DNA of 23,526 nt. It comes from an uncultured Agathobaculum sp. Its GTDB lineage: Bacteria; Bacillota; Clostridia; Oscillospirales; Butyricicoccaceae. A program made the translations under genes and the position numbers. The notes beneath the pieces were generated by a model. That model did not search any database and had not been told where the DNA came from. It was given only the letters and a program-made list of their open reading frames with translations. Every line of letters starts with the position of its first letter. Position 1 is the stretch's first letter. The stretch lies in assembly GCA_944380945.1 (NCBI GenBank), contig CALWJG010000004.1:1-23526 (forward strand), read 5' to 3'. Positions 16,320 through 23,526 of this stretch are shown piece after piece.

Positions 16320-17462
<1,143 letters not shown>

Positions 17463-17505
17463 TTCTTATTTGCCAACACCACCACACCATATACCTTCTC
17501 ATTGG

Positions 17506-17542
17506 CATAGCCGGTGCAGCAACTCGTGCTGCACCGGCTATG
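17506..17542 (+). terminator. terminator-like hairpin after the ETF/acyl-CoA dehydrogenase operon
   Basis: A perfect 16-bp stem (17506-17521 with 17527-17542) with a 5-nt loop sits about 45 nt after the dehydrogenase stop codon. The following T tract is short (TCGTTTCC), so it may be an inefficient terminator or a 3'-end stabiliser. Confidence 0.7.
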
Positions 17543-17564
17543 TCGTTTCCGAAAAAAATCACGC

Positions 17565-17593
17565 TTGCCTGCGGCAGAGCGCGATGGTATAAT
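17565..17593 (+). promoter_or_regulatory. sigma-A-like promoter of the GntR regulator gene
   Basis: TTGCCT (17565-17570) and consensus TATAAT (17588-17593) are 17 nt apart. A TGGT half-site overlaps the -10 box (17585-17588), but there is no full palindrome of the kind seen upstream of lctP and larA. Confidence 0.65.
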
Positions 17594-17626
17594 ACTTAGC
17601 ATATGCAGGGTTTGCGGCATGGTTTT

Positions 17627-17660
17627 CTCATTCCGGACGGGACCCTGTACCGGAAATGAG
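17627..17660 (+). promoter_or_regulatory. inverted repeat in the GntR leader next to the ribosome site
   Basis: CTCATTCCGG (17627-17636) and CCGGAAATGAG (17650-17660) pair with one bulged base around a 13-nt loop. The right arm ends with the first three bases of the GAGGG ribosome site of the regulator gene. It could be a DNA operator or an RNA hairpin that affects translation. Confidence 0.4.
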
Positions 17661-17668
17661 GGAAAGAA

Positions 17669-18364
17669 ATGGGCGAAAGGTCCGAAAAGGCTTATGAAAA
17701 GGTCATAAGCTACATCAAAAACGAGATCCGTCAGGGCAATCTCAAGCGCGGCGAGAGCCTGCCGCCTGAGCGTGAGCTGGCCGAGCTGCTCGGCGTCAGC
17801 CGCAATTCGGTGCGCGAAGCAGTGCGCACCATGAGCCTGATGGGCTTTGTCTCGAGCGTGCAGGGCGCGGGCAATTTTGTCACCTGCGATCTGGAAAAAA
17901 ACCTGAGCGAAAGCCTGCGCATCATGCTGCAGCTTGGCGAGACCAATTATCTGCAGGTCAGCCAGATGCGCCGCGGGCTGGAATCCGAGACCGCGCGGCT
18001 CGCCGCCAGCCACATCCTGCCGGGACAGCTGACGCGGCTGGAAAATCTGGTGCAGCGCATGGAAGAAGCGCACGACCCCGAGCAGGGCTCACGCTATGAC
18101 CAGGAGTTCCACATCCTGCTGTGCGACGCCGCCGGTAACCGCCTGCTCAAGGCCATGTTCACCGGCATGCTGTCCACAGTAAACGATTTCATCGCCACCA
18201 TGTACGCGCATATCATGGCCGAGGAAGCACAGGGCAACGCGCTGCACGCGGCGCACCGTGAGATCGTCGATGCGCTCCGTGCGCACGATGAAACGGCTGC
18301 GATCCGCGCGATCTGGCGGCATTTTGAGATCGTCAACGCCGCGATCGCCCGTTATCATATCTGA
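17669..18364 (+). CDS. GntR-family regulator, FadR/LldR subfamily (FCD domain)
   Basis: A 231-residue regulator. The N-terminal winged helix-turn-helix (about residues 7-75) has LPPERELAELLGVSRNSVREAVRTM; the C-terminal FCD ligand domain spans about 95-225. The FCD metal-site residues are visible as D-x3-H in RYDQEFH, His in AAHREIVDAL and His in WRHFEIV. Related proteins (LldR, LutR, PdhR) sense lactate or pyruvate and control lactate-use genes, so this is the likely regulator of the adjacent operon and the divergent permease through the two TGGTTCKACCA palindromes. That link is inferred from position and family binding consensus. The ATG at 17669 follows GAGGG at 6 nt. It has its own promoter and terminator, separate from the operon upstream. 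Confidence 0.93.
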   Translation: MGERSEKAYEKVISYIKNEIRQGNLKRGESLPPERELAELLGVSRNSVREAVRTMSLMGFVSSVQGAGNFVTCDLEKNLSESLRIMLQLGETNYLQVSQMRRGLESETARLAASHILPGQLTRLENLVQRMEEAHDPEQGSRYDQEFHILLCDAAGNRLLKAMFTGMLSTVNDFIATMYAHIMAEEAQGNALHAAHREIVDALRAHDETAAIRAIWRHFEIVNAAIARYHI

Positions 18365-18381
18365 TGAGCTGAGATCATATC

Positions 18382-18420
18382 AAAGGATGAAGCGCTCCAA
18401 AAGCGTTTCATCCTTTTTCT
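18382..18420 (+). terminator. Rho-independent terminator after the GntR regulator
   Basis: A 15-bp stem with one G-T pair (18382-18396 with 18402-18416) and a 5-nt loop is followed by a U-rich tract (TTTTTCTTTT overlapping the stem end). It sits 18 nt past the stop codon. Confidence 0.92.
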
Positions 18421-18525
18421 TTTGGCTGTCTGCGGCAGAGCCAACGAAAAAGCACTCTGCCCTGTTATTCCGGCCGCAGGCAGCTTTTTCGGCGTTTTTC
18501 CGATCACTTCTCAATAAAACGCAGC

Positions 18526-18559
18526 AAGCCCCTCCTTTTCGTGAGAAAAGGAGGGGCTT
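18526..18559 (-). terminator. terminator-like hairpin after the MATE gene
   Basis: A perfect 15-bp stem (18526-18540 with 18545-18559) around a GTGA loop lies 60 nt beyond the MATE stop. On the minus strand an interrupted T tract follows (GCTGCGTTTT). It probably ends the thioesterase-mutY-glycosylase-MATE transcript. The stretch between 18421 and 18525 shows nothing else recognisable. Confidence 0.65.
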
Positions 18560-18619
18560 CTGACCATGTATAATCATATCCCTACTGCGATCAAGCGGCT
18601 GCTGCCGCCCGCGTCTCCG

Positions 18620-20077
18620 TTACGGCGCGGCGGAGGAGCGCCGCTCCCCCTGCGCCGCGATCTGAACCCCCGGCGCAAACCGCAGCCAGCGCGTGCCGCG
18701 GAAGCGCAGCACAAAACAGAGCGCACGGCACAGCCAGTCGGCGACCATGGAGATCCAGATGCCGATCGCGCCAAGCTGGAACACCACGCCGAGCAGATAG
18801 CCGCTCGCCAGCCGCAGGATCATCATCGAGGCGATCGAGCAGATCATCGGATAGCGCACATCGTTGGCCGCACGCAGCACATTGGGCAGCGTAAACGAGG
18901 CCGGCCAGATCAGCATCGCGCTGAAATTGTGGATGAAGATCAGCGTCATGCCGAGCGAGAGCGCCTCGGGCGACAGGCTGTAAATGCGCAGCACGAGCGG
19001 CGTCGCCGCGACGGTCAGCAGGCAGCAGGCGCCGTTGATCAGATAGGTGATCTTCATCAGTTTTTTTGCCATGAACCGTGCCTGTGGGATATCGCCCGCG
19101 CCGATGCACTGGCCGACGACTGTGATCATGGCGAGGCTCATCGCCTGCCCCGGAATGACCGCGACCGCGTCCAGATTGTTGGCGACCGCATTCGCAGCGA
19201 TCTGCGTGGTGCCGAACAGGGCGATGATGCTGACGACCAGAATACGGCCCAGCTGAAACAGGCTGTTTTCCAGCCCATTGGGCACGCCGATCTGCAAAAT
19301 ACGGCGGATCAGCCTGCCGTCCGGCCGGAACGGCGCGCCGGTGCGCAGCGATACCACATGCTCAGGATGGAGCAGCAGCACGGTGATCACCACCGCCGCA
19401 ACGCCGCGCGAGAACAGCGAGGACAGCGCCGCGCCGGCAACGCCCCATTGCAGCACATAGATGAGCAGCGAATTGCCGATCAGGTTGACTACATTGATCA
19501 GACCGGCGATCAGCATGGATACGCGCGAGTTGCCCTGCGCGCGGAAAAGCGCTGCGCCCGCGTTATAGACCGCCAGCACGGGATAGGAAAACACGCTGAC
19601 GGTCAGATAGGTCAGCGCGCTGTCCATCACGTCGTCCTCAATGCTGCCGAACAGCAGGCGTAGCAGCGGTACGCGGAACAGCATAATGAGCGCAGCGATG
19701 GCAGCCGAGATCACGATGACCACCAGATACAGCTGGCGGGCAGCGTTGCAGGCGCGGCGGCGGGCCTTTGCGCCGAGCAGCTGCGCCACTACGACCGCGC
19801 CGCCGGTCGCCAGCGCGGAAAAGATATTGATGATCAGCACATTGATCATATCGACGAGCGACACGCCCGAGACCGCCGCTTCGCCGACCGAGGAGACCAT
19901 GATCGTGTCCGCCAGACCGACTGTGATGGACAGCACCTGTTCGAGCACGAGCGGCCAGATCAGCTTTTTGAGCGCGGCATTGGGAAACAGCTCCTTATTC
20001 GTAAGGAATGCCTTCTTTCTATTGAATATGGTTACAAAATGACGCGGTAGGCGTCGATCAGCCGCTCGAGCGGCCAC
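18620..20077 (-). CDS. MATE-family multidrug/cation efflux transporter
   Basis: A 12-transmembrane-helix antiporter of the MATE family (NorM/DinF type), exporting drugs or metabolites in exchange for Na+ or H+. The N-terminal half begins LKKLIWPLVLEQVLSITVGL and carries ADTIMVSSVGEAAVSGVSLVD, a hallmark block. It ends with a cytoplasmic basic tail. The start is unresolved: the nearest standard codon is a GTG at 20077, used here, which overlaps the glycosylase gene by 46 nt and has no clear ribosome site. By comparison with the family, the true N-terminus is probably near 20005-20030, where only non-standard codons such as ATA are in frame. Translational coupling with the glycosylase stop at 20032 could explain the missing site. 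The open frame extends to 20599, but that part antiparallels no known N-terminus. Confidence 0.85.
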   Translation of the reverse strand: MAARAADRRLPRHFVTIFNRKKAFLTNKELFPNAALKKLIWPLVLEQVLSITVGLADTIMVSSVGEAAVSGVSLVDMINVLIINIFSALATGGAVVVAQLLGAKARRRACNAARQLYLVVIVISAAIAALIMLFRVPLLRLLFGSIEDDVMDSALTYLTVSVFSYPVLAVYNAGAALFRAQGNSRVSMLIAGLINVVNLIGNSLLIYVLQWGVAGAALSSLFSRGVAAVVITVLLLHPEHVVSLRTGAPFRPDGRLIRRILQIGVPNGLENSLFQLGRILVVSIIALFGTTQIAANAVANNLDAVAVIPGQAMSLAMITVVGQCIGAGDIPQARFMAKKLMKITYLINGACCLLTVAATPLVLRIYSLSPEALSLGMTLIFIHNFSAMLIWPASFTLPNVLRAANDVRYPMICSIASMMILRLASGYLLGVVFQLGAIGIWISMVADWLCRALCFVLRFRGTRWLRFAPGVQIAAQGERRSSAAP

Positions 20078-20517
20078 GCGGCGTTGGCCGCGCTGGTCGA
20101 GGGCAGCTGGGTGATGGGCACATGGATCTGCGGCTCGATCAGCCTGCGGTACAGCTGGGCCGACTTTGCGCCGGTCGCATAGATGCGCGTGATCTGTGTT
20201 TTCCGCAGCAGGGCGCCGATGTCGTTTGGCTCGGCGTTCCGGATGCTGGTGTCGGACGCGCCGGCGATGTCGCAGCGGGCGATGGTGTCCCACAGCGCGA
20301 CATGATGCTTCAGGCACATCGCGCGCTTTTCGTCGATCGTCTGCGGCGCCGCCTCGCCCAGCACGGCCGCGAGCACGCGCCAGAAACGGTTTTGCGGATG
20401 GGCGTAAAAGAACCCCGCCTCGCGCGATTTGGGGCTGGGGATCGAGCCAAGCAGCAGCACACGCGATTCGCTGTCGTACAGCGGCGGGATGTTGTGGCAG
20501 ACGGTTTGCAGGTTCAT
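20032..20517 (-). CDS. DNA-deoxyinosine/uracil glycosylase (UDG superfamily family 6-like)
   Basis: A 161-residue enzyme of the uracil-DNA glycosylase superfamily, most like the hypoxanthine-DNA glycosylase (family 6) group that removes deaminated adenine. The landmark N-terminal motif GSIPSPKSREAGFFYAHPQNRFWRVL is present (about residues 25-50). DTIARCDIAGASDTSI follows, and the C-terminal motif QLPSTSAANAAW is also present. Start: the ATG at 20517 overlaps the mutY stop as ATGA (4 nt) and has GAGGAGG just upstream, within the mutY coding region. Its position right after mutY suggests a small base-excision repair operon for oxidised and deaminated bases. Substrate preference cannot be fixed from sequence. 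Confidence 0.88.
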   Translation of the reverse strand: MNLQTVCHNIPPLYDSESRVLLLGSIPSPKSREAGFFYAHPQNRFWRVLAAVLGEAAPQTIDEKRAMCLKHHVALWDTIARCDIAGASDTSIRNAEPNDIGALLRKTQITRIYATGAKSAQLYRRLIEPQIHVPITQLPSTSAANAAWPLERLIDAYRVIL

Positions 20518-21563
20518 GCTTCCTCCTCGATGACGGACAGAAACGGCCGGAACGCGCTGGGCAGCGCGTAGTCCGCACGCAGCGCCGCGGGCGAAACAAG
20601 GGTCAGCCCGTCCGGCGGCGCGTCCAGCTCGACGTAGTAGCCGGTCATGTGCCATTCCACATGGGTGAAAATATGTTTGGCCGGGCGCAGGGAAAGCAGC
20701 TCCCCCACGCGCCAGCCGCGCGCGGCAAGCGCCTGCCGCACCGCGTCGGGCGGCAACGCGCCCTCGAGCGACGGCAGCTCCCAAAGGCCTGCCAGCAGAC
20801 CGCGCGGCGGGCGGCGGCGGATGCCGACCAGCGAACCGCAGCGGACGAGCAGCACCGTGCGCTGCTCGATCCGGCGCGCTTTTTTTGCCGCACGGAGAGG
20901 CAGCACCGCGGCATTGCCCCGGTGATAGCCCAGACACAGATGCTGCAACGGACAGTCGCCGCACAGCGGCGCGCCGTTCGGCAGGCAGACTGTGGCGCCC
21001 AGCTCCATGAGCGCCTGATTGAGGTCGCCCGGCCGGTCCTCCGGCAGAAGCGCGGCAAACTGCCCGCGCACACGGCGCTTGTATTTGGCATCCGTGATGG
21101 GTGTGAACTCATTGTCCAGCCGCGCGGCGACGCGCAGCACGTTGCCGTCCACCGCCGGAACCGGCAGGCCAAAGGCGATCGAAGCGATCGCGCCGGCGGT
21201 GTATTCGCCGATGCCGGGCAGCGCGAGCAGCTTATCGTAATCGGCAGGCAGTTCCCCGCCGTATTTCGCGCAGACCTCGACCGCTGCGCGGTGCAGATTG
21301 CGCACCCGGGAATAGTAGCCCAGCCCCTCCCAGAGCTTCATATACACGCCCTCGTCCGCCGCAGCAAGCGATGGGATATCCGGCAGCGCCTGCATCCAGC
21401 GGTCGAAATAGCCGCGCACAGCCTCAACGCGCGTCTGCTGCAGCATGATCTCGCTCACCCACACGCGGTACGGCGTGGGCCGGCTGCGCCACGGCAGATC
21501 GCGGTGGCCCTGGTCATACCATGCGAGCAGCGGGGCAGCAAGCGCAGGACCGACGCCGCTCAA
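20514..21563 (-). CDS. mutY: A/G-specific adenine glycosylase MutY
   Basis: MutY removes adenine mispaired with 8-oxoguanine. The 349-residue protein has the N-terminal catalytic domain with Glu38 (WVSEIMLQQTRVEAV), WEGLGYYSRVRNLH, the helix-hairpin-helix LPGIGEYTAGAI and the catalytic-site Asp in VDGNVLRV. The Fe-S cluster cysteines follow the pattern Cx7Cx2Cx5C (CLPNGAPLCGDCPLQHLC). The C-terminal NUDIX-like domain (about 225-345) recognises 8-oxoG in characterised homologues. The start is TTG at 21563, overlapping the thioesterase stop as TTGA; no other standard start lies close before the catalytic domain and no strong ribosome site is visible, so translation probably depends on termination of the upstream gene. 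Confidence 0.95.
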   Translation of the reverse strand: MSGVGPALAAPLLAWYDQGHRDLPWRSRPTPYRVWVSEIMLQQTRVEAVRGYFDRWMQALPDIPSLAAADEGVYMKLWEGLGYYSRVRNLHRAAVEVCAKYGGELPADYDKLLALPGIGEYTAGAIASIAFGLPVPAVDGNVLRVAARLDNEFTPITDAKYKRRVRGQFAALLPEDRPGDLNQALMELGATVCLPNGAPLCGDCPLQHLCLGYHRGNAAVLPLRAAKKARRIEQRTVLLVRCGSLVGIRRRPPRGLLAGLWELPSLEGALPPDAVRQALAARGWRVGELLSLRPAKHIFTHVEWHMTGYYVELDAPPDGLTLVSPAALRADYALPSAFRPFLSVIEEEA

Positions 21564-21982
21564 AGCTGCAGATCGTCGAGCGTCTGCCCGGTGTAGAACA
21601 TGGTGAAGATCGCGTCGGCGATGTGGCGGCGCTCGTCGTCAAACACCTCGACGATATAAATGGCGGTTTTGCTGCCGCGCTTGCGCTCGTAGGCGGTCGC
21701 TGTCAGCTTGTGGCCCAGCCGGCCGGGACGGTAATAGTGGATGTTGGTATCCAGCGTTACAGCCACCAAACCGTGCGAGGCGGCAGCCGAGCCGGCCGCA
21801 ATGTCGCACAGCGTGAAGATCGTGCCGCCGTGCGCCAGACCCAGCGGATTGAGCAGCTCTTCGGTCAGGTCCAGCTCGACCGTTGCGCCGCCGTCCTTGT
21901 CCAGTGTGATGACATGCATGTGCATCAGCTTATTCAGGCCCTTTGCCTCCTGCCGCATTTTGAGGATCTGTTCAATGGTCAT
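21560..21982 (-). CDS. hotdog-fold PaaI-like acyl-CoA thioesterase
   Basis: A 140-residue single hotdog-domain protein. It contains the catalytic-loop signature NPLGLAHGGTIFTLCDIAAG (about residues 45-64), the strand AVTLDTNIHYYRPGRLG and the closing block HIADAIFTMFYTG typical of PaaI/YdiI-type thioesterases, which hydrolyse aryl- or acyl-CoA thioesters as tetramers. The substrate is unknown. The ATG at 21982 has AAAGGAG at 7 nt; the in-frame extension to 22078 runs into the promoter and was rejected. First gene of an operon with mutY, a second DNA glycosylase and a MATE transporter; no biochemical connection to repair is apparent. Confidence 0.9.
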   Translation of the reverse strand: MTIEQILKMRQEAKGLNKLMHMHVITLDKDGGATVELDLTEELLNPLGLAHGGTIFTLCDIAAGSAAASHGLVAVTLDTNIHYYRPGRLGHKLTATAYERKRGSKTAIYIVEVFDDERRHIADAIFTMFYTGQTLDDLQL

Positions 21983-22006
21983 ATCCGTACTCCTTTGCAC
22001 AAATAC

Positions 22007-22028
22007 GGTGCGGCGAAACGGCCGCACC
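22007..22028 (-). promoter_or_regulatory. hairpin in the leader of the thioesterase/mutY operon
   Basis: A perfect 8-bp GC-rich inverted repeat (22007-22014 with 22021-22028) and a 6-nt loop lie between the -10 box and the ribosome site of the first gene. No U tract follows, so it is not a terminator; it may affect mRNA stability or bind a regulator. Confidence 0.4.
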
Positions 22029-22049
22029 GGGAATATTTCGTTCTTTTTT

Positions 22050-22078
22050 ATTATATCGGCCCGCCGTGGCCGCGTCAA
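22050..22078 (-). promoter_or_regulatory. sigma-A promoter of the thioesterase-mutY-glycosylase-MATE operon
   Basis: On the minus strand TTGACG (22073-22078) and consensus TATAAT (22050-22055) are separated by 17 nt, a near-consensus housekeeping promoter. The start near 22043 gives a leader of about 60 nt. Confidence 0.8.
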
Positions 22079-22238
22079 GCGGTAAAGCCGGCGCGCGCGG
22101 TCTCCGTCAGACAGGGTAAAATGCAGACCGAACCGCTATATCTTGTTGTATGCGCGCGGCAGTGCAACGAAATAGGGTAAATACGCGCAGAAACCGAAGA
22201 TATAACAGGAAAAAGTGAAAAATCAGGAATATTTCAGC

Positions 22239-22267
22239 TTTACAAGTATAATTACACGCTGTATAAT
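22239..22267 (+). promoter_or_regulatory. sigma-A-like promoter of the XRE regulator gene
   Basis: TTTACA (22239-22244) and consensus TATAAT (22262-22267) are 17 nt apart. A second TATAAT occurs at 22247-22252 without a convincing -35. The start near 22274 gives a short leader. Confidence 0.7.
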
Positions 22268-22298
22268 ATACATAGTTTCATGACGGAGTAACAGAAAC

Positions 22299-22976
22299 AT
22301 GGCAAGTGATTTTTCTCGCACGCTCGCGCTTTTGCGACGGGAAAAGAAAATAAGCCAGCGAATGGCGGCAAATGACCTGGGCGTATCGCAGGCGCTGCTC
22401 AGCCACTATGAGAACGGCCTGCGCGAGCCGGGCCTTTCCTTTGTGGTACGGGCAGCGGATTACTACGGCGTATCCTGCGACTATCTGCTCGGCCGCTCGA
22501 TGGCGCGGGACGGCTCTGCCGTACCGGCGGGCCGCATGGACGTGCAGGAGACCGCCGAGGAGGGACGGAATCAGGTCATCCGGGCGGCTTCCCTGCTGCT
22601 CGATCTGGCGGAGCAGACCGGCAGCACCCAGCTGCCGCGCGAGATCGAAGCATATCTCTCGGTCGTGCTTTACAAGATCTATCGCTATATCTATATGGCC
22701 GATCCCGGCGGTGTGGCGGCGGTGTTCCGCGCAGCGCCGGACACTTTTGAATACCTGTGCGATGCGCGCATGAAGGAACACGAGCTGCGCATCCGCACCG
22801 CAGCCAAGGGCGCGGAGGGCTTCGGCCTGATGCGCGAGGAGCTGCACCGCCTCTCGGTCGCGCCCAACGAGCTCAGCAAGCAGTATCCGGCGCTGGCCGG
22901 CGCGCTGCTGACCGTTCTGCAGCAGGTGTCCGACTCGATCGAGGCGCAGGCAAATGCCTGTAAAGAAATTCGCTGA
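22299..22976 (+). CDS. XRE-family helix-turn-helix regulator with C-terminal helical domain
   Basis: A 225-residue DNA-binding protein. The N-terminal Cro/CI-type helix-turn-helix covers about residues 8-65: LRREKKISQRMAANDLGVSQ, then ALLSHYENGLREPGLSFV and the CDYLLGRS close. The remaining 150 residues are helical and match no sensor family that I recognise. The ATG at 22299 is 10 nt after GGAG. The gene stands alone, divergent from the thioesterase/mutY operon across about 315 bp and followed by the tRNA promoter. Its targets are unknown; the divergent operon, with its MATE exporter, is one candidate on position alone. Confidence 0.88.
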   Translation: MASDFSRTLALLRREKKISQRMAANDLGVSQALLSHYENGLREPGLSFVVRAADYYGVSCDYLLGRSMARDGSAVPAGRMDVQETAEEGRNQVIRAASLLLDLAEQTGSTQLPREIEAYLSVVLYKIYRYIYMADPGGVAAVFRAAPDTFEYLCDARMKEHELRIRTAAKGAEGFGLMREELHRLSVAPNELSKQYPALAGALLTVLQQVSDSIEAQANACKEIR

Positions 22977-22993
22977 AAAAAGTCAAATAGGTG

Positions 22994-23023
22994 TTGACAA
23001 CCAGCGGGTATATATGCTATTAT
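22994..23023 (+). promoter_or_regulatory. promoter of the tRNA-Thr/tRNA-Tyr unit
   Basis: A consensus TTGACA (22994-22999) is followed after 18 nt by TATTAT (23018-23023), with a TGC extension immediately upstream. The start near 23030 is about 30 nt before tRNA-Thr. Confidence 0.8.
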
Positions 23024-23059
23024 ATACAAGTCGCTGAGACAGACGAAACCTGTTCAGAT

Positions 23060-23135
23060 GCTGGTGTAGCTCAGTTGGTAGAGCAGCTGATTTGTAATCA
23101 GCAGGTCGGGGGTTCAAGTCCGTCCACCAGCTCCA
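23060..23135 (+). tRNA. tRNA-Thr (anticodon TGT)
   Basis: A 76-nt cloverleaf with encoded CCA. The acceptor stem GCTGGTG pairs with CACCAGC, the D-arm is GCTC/GAGC, and the anticodon stem GCTGA/TCAGC has loop TTTGTAA, giving anticodon TGT (reads ACA). The T-loop is TTCAAGT; the T-stem GGGGG/CCGTC contains one G-G mismatch and one G-T pair. Confidence 0.96.
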
Positions 23136-23166
23136 CCACCTTTTCTGACAGGTGATAATTTCATAT

Positions 23167-23251
23167 GGGAGGTTTCCCGAGTGGCCAAAGGGAACAGACT
23201 GTAAATCTGTCGTCTATGACTTCGGTGGTTCGAATCCACCACCTCCCACCA
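23167..23251 (+). tRNA. tRNA-Tyr (anticodon GTA)
   Basis: An 85-nt class II tRNA with a long variable arm and encoded CCA. The acceptor stem GGGAGGT pairs with ACCTCCC, the anticodon stem CAGA/TCTG has GTA at the anticodon position, and the T-arm GGTGG/CCACC encloses TTCGAAT. It lies 31 nt after tRNA-Thr in the same transcript. Confidence 0.97.
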
Positions 23252-23256
23252 GCTGA

Positions 23257-23290
23257 GAAAAGTGCTCATTTTGAGCACTTTTCTTCTTTC
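23257..23290 (+). terminator. Rho-independent terminator after the tRNA pair
   Basis: A perfect 12-bp stem (23257-23268 with 23272-23283) with a TTT loop, ending in a T-rich run (TTTTCTTCTTTC). It lies just 5 nt beyond tRNA-Tyr. Confidence 0.88.
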
Positions 23291-23332
23291 GTGCGTTCCA
23301 CCCTTTGCGGGATGTCTCCCCTTCTGCAAAGC

Positions 23333-23361
23333 AAAACCGGCTGCGCTTGCAGCCGGTTTTT
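23333..23361. terminator. second terminator-like hairpin downstream of the tRNAs
   Basis: A perfect 12-bp stem (23333-23344 with 23349-23360) around GCTT, with an A4 left edge and T5 right edge, so it could terminate on either strand. No gene is recognised between it and the tRNA terminator. Confidence 0.7.
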
Positions 23362-23406
23362 AGCTTGTTGAAAAAGTTTCTGCGCCGCAGGCGCGCATTC
23401 AAACAG

Positions 23407-23431
23407 AAAGCAGCGGTAGAACCGCTGCTTT
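23407..23431. terminator. third hairpin near the right edge
   Basis: A perfect 11-bp stem (23407-23417 with 23421-23431) with an AGA loop. It has an A-rich left and T-ending right arm, but no long U tract on either side. It may end a minus-strand gene that enters from beyond the window. The rest of 23292-23526 shows no gene I can support. Confidence 0.45.
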
Positions 23432-23526
23432 CATAAAAACCGGGAGCATGTATCACGTTTTTTATACAAACCGCTGTCAAGTGTGCCTGTAATGCGCGCG
23501 CAGACAGCGGAATATTCGTTTGGGCC

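Noticed and set aside
20078..20964. Upstream extensions of the MATE frame (to 20599) and glycosylase frame (to 20964)
   Set aside because: The extra residues are out-of-frame readings of the glycosylase and mutY genes, with no similarity to either family's N-terminus.
23114..23480. Minus-strand frames over the tRNA-Tyr gene
   Set aside because: Their translations (for example VVDSNHRSHRRQ and GGGGFEPPKS) are the familiar spurious products of reading a tRNA in reverse.

Overview
The window looks like chromosome from a high-GC, endospore-forming, anaerobic member of the Clostridia, probably an Oscillospiraceae/Butyricicoccaceae-type gut bacterium. The evidence is a spoIVA-sipL sporulation pair, a clostridial lactate/ETF/acyl-CoA dehydrogenase locus, strong AGGAGG-type ribosome binding sites and sigma-A-like promoters. 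The taxon is inferred from gene content only.

Layout. (1) 14-1580, minus: an operon for a small secreted protein with repeated calcium-loop-like motifs, an ECF sigma factor and an RsgI-like membrane anti-sigma factor. (2) 1776-6371, minus: a P-loop kinase-like protein, a very large duplicated HlyD/MacA-like adaptor with an acidic tail, and an S-layer-homology protein, closed by a clear terminator. (3) 6548-9516, minus: sipL followed by spoIVA, behind a sigma-E-like promoter. (4) 9670-18364: the metabolic core. A lactate permease gene (minus) diverges from a plus-strand operon for a LarA-type racemase, an FAD-linked lactate/glycolate-type dehydrogenase, EtfB, EtfA and a short-chain acyl-CoA dehydrogenase, followed by a FadR/LldR-type GntR regulator. 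Two nearly identical 11-bp palindromes lie in the 414-bp divergent control region, one on each side. (5) 18620-21982, minus: a tightly overlapped operon for a hotdog thioesterase, MutY, a second DNA glycosylase and a MATE transporter. (6) 22299-22976, plus: an XRE-family regulator. (7) 23060-23251, plus: tRNA-Thr and tRNA-Tyr with their own promoter and terminator.

How the genes fit together. The permease imports lactate, the racemase would interconvert its enantiomers, and the flavin dehydrogenase would oxidise it to pyruvate with electrons passing to EtfAB. An acyl-CoA dehydrogenase in the same transcription unit suggests that the same EtfAB may deliver those electrons to an enoyl-CoA such as crotonyl- or acryloyl-CoA. 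The GntR protein is the obvious candidate lactate sensor. SipL and SpoIVA are known to act together in spore-coat anchoring in Clostridioides difficile, so their adjacency is functionally meaningful. The repair genes (mutY and a uracil/hypoxanthine-type glycosylase) share an operon by 4-nt stop/start overlaps.

No CRISPR array, insertion sequence, prophage or rRNA was seen. The most noteworthy items are the lactate/ETF/acyl-CoA dehydrogenase arrangement with its twin operators, the duplicated acidic-tailed adaptor without a transporter partner, the RsgI-type operon with a calcium-loop protein, and the sipL-spoIVA operon with a sigma-E-like promoter.
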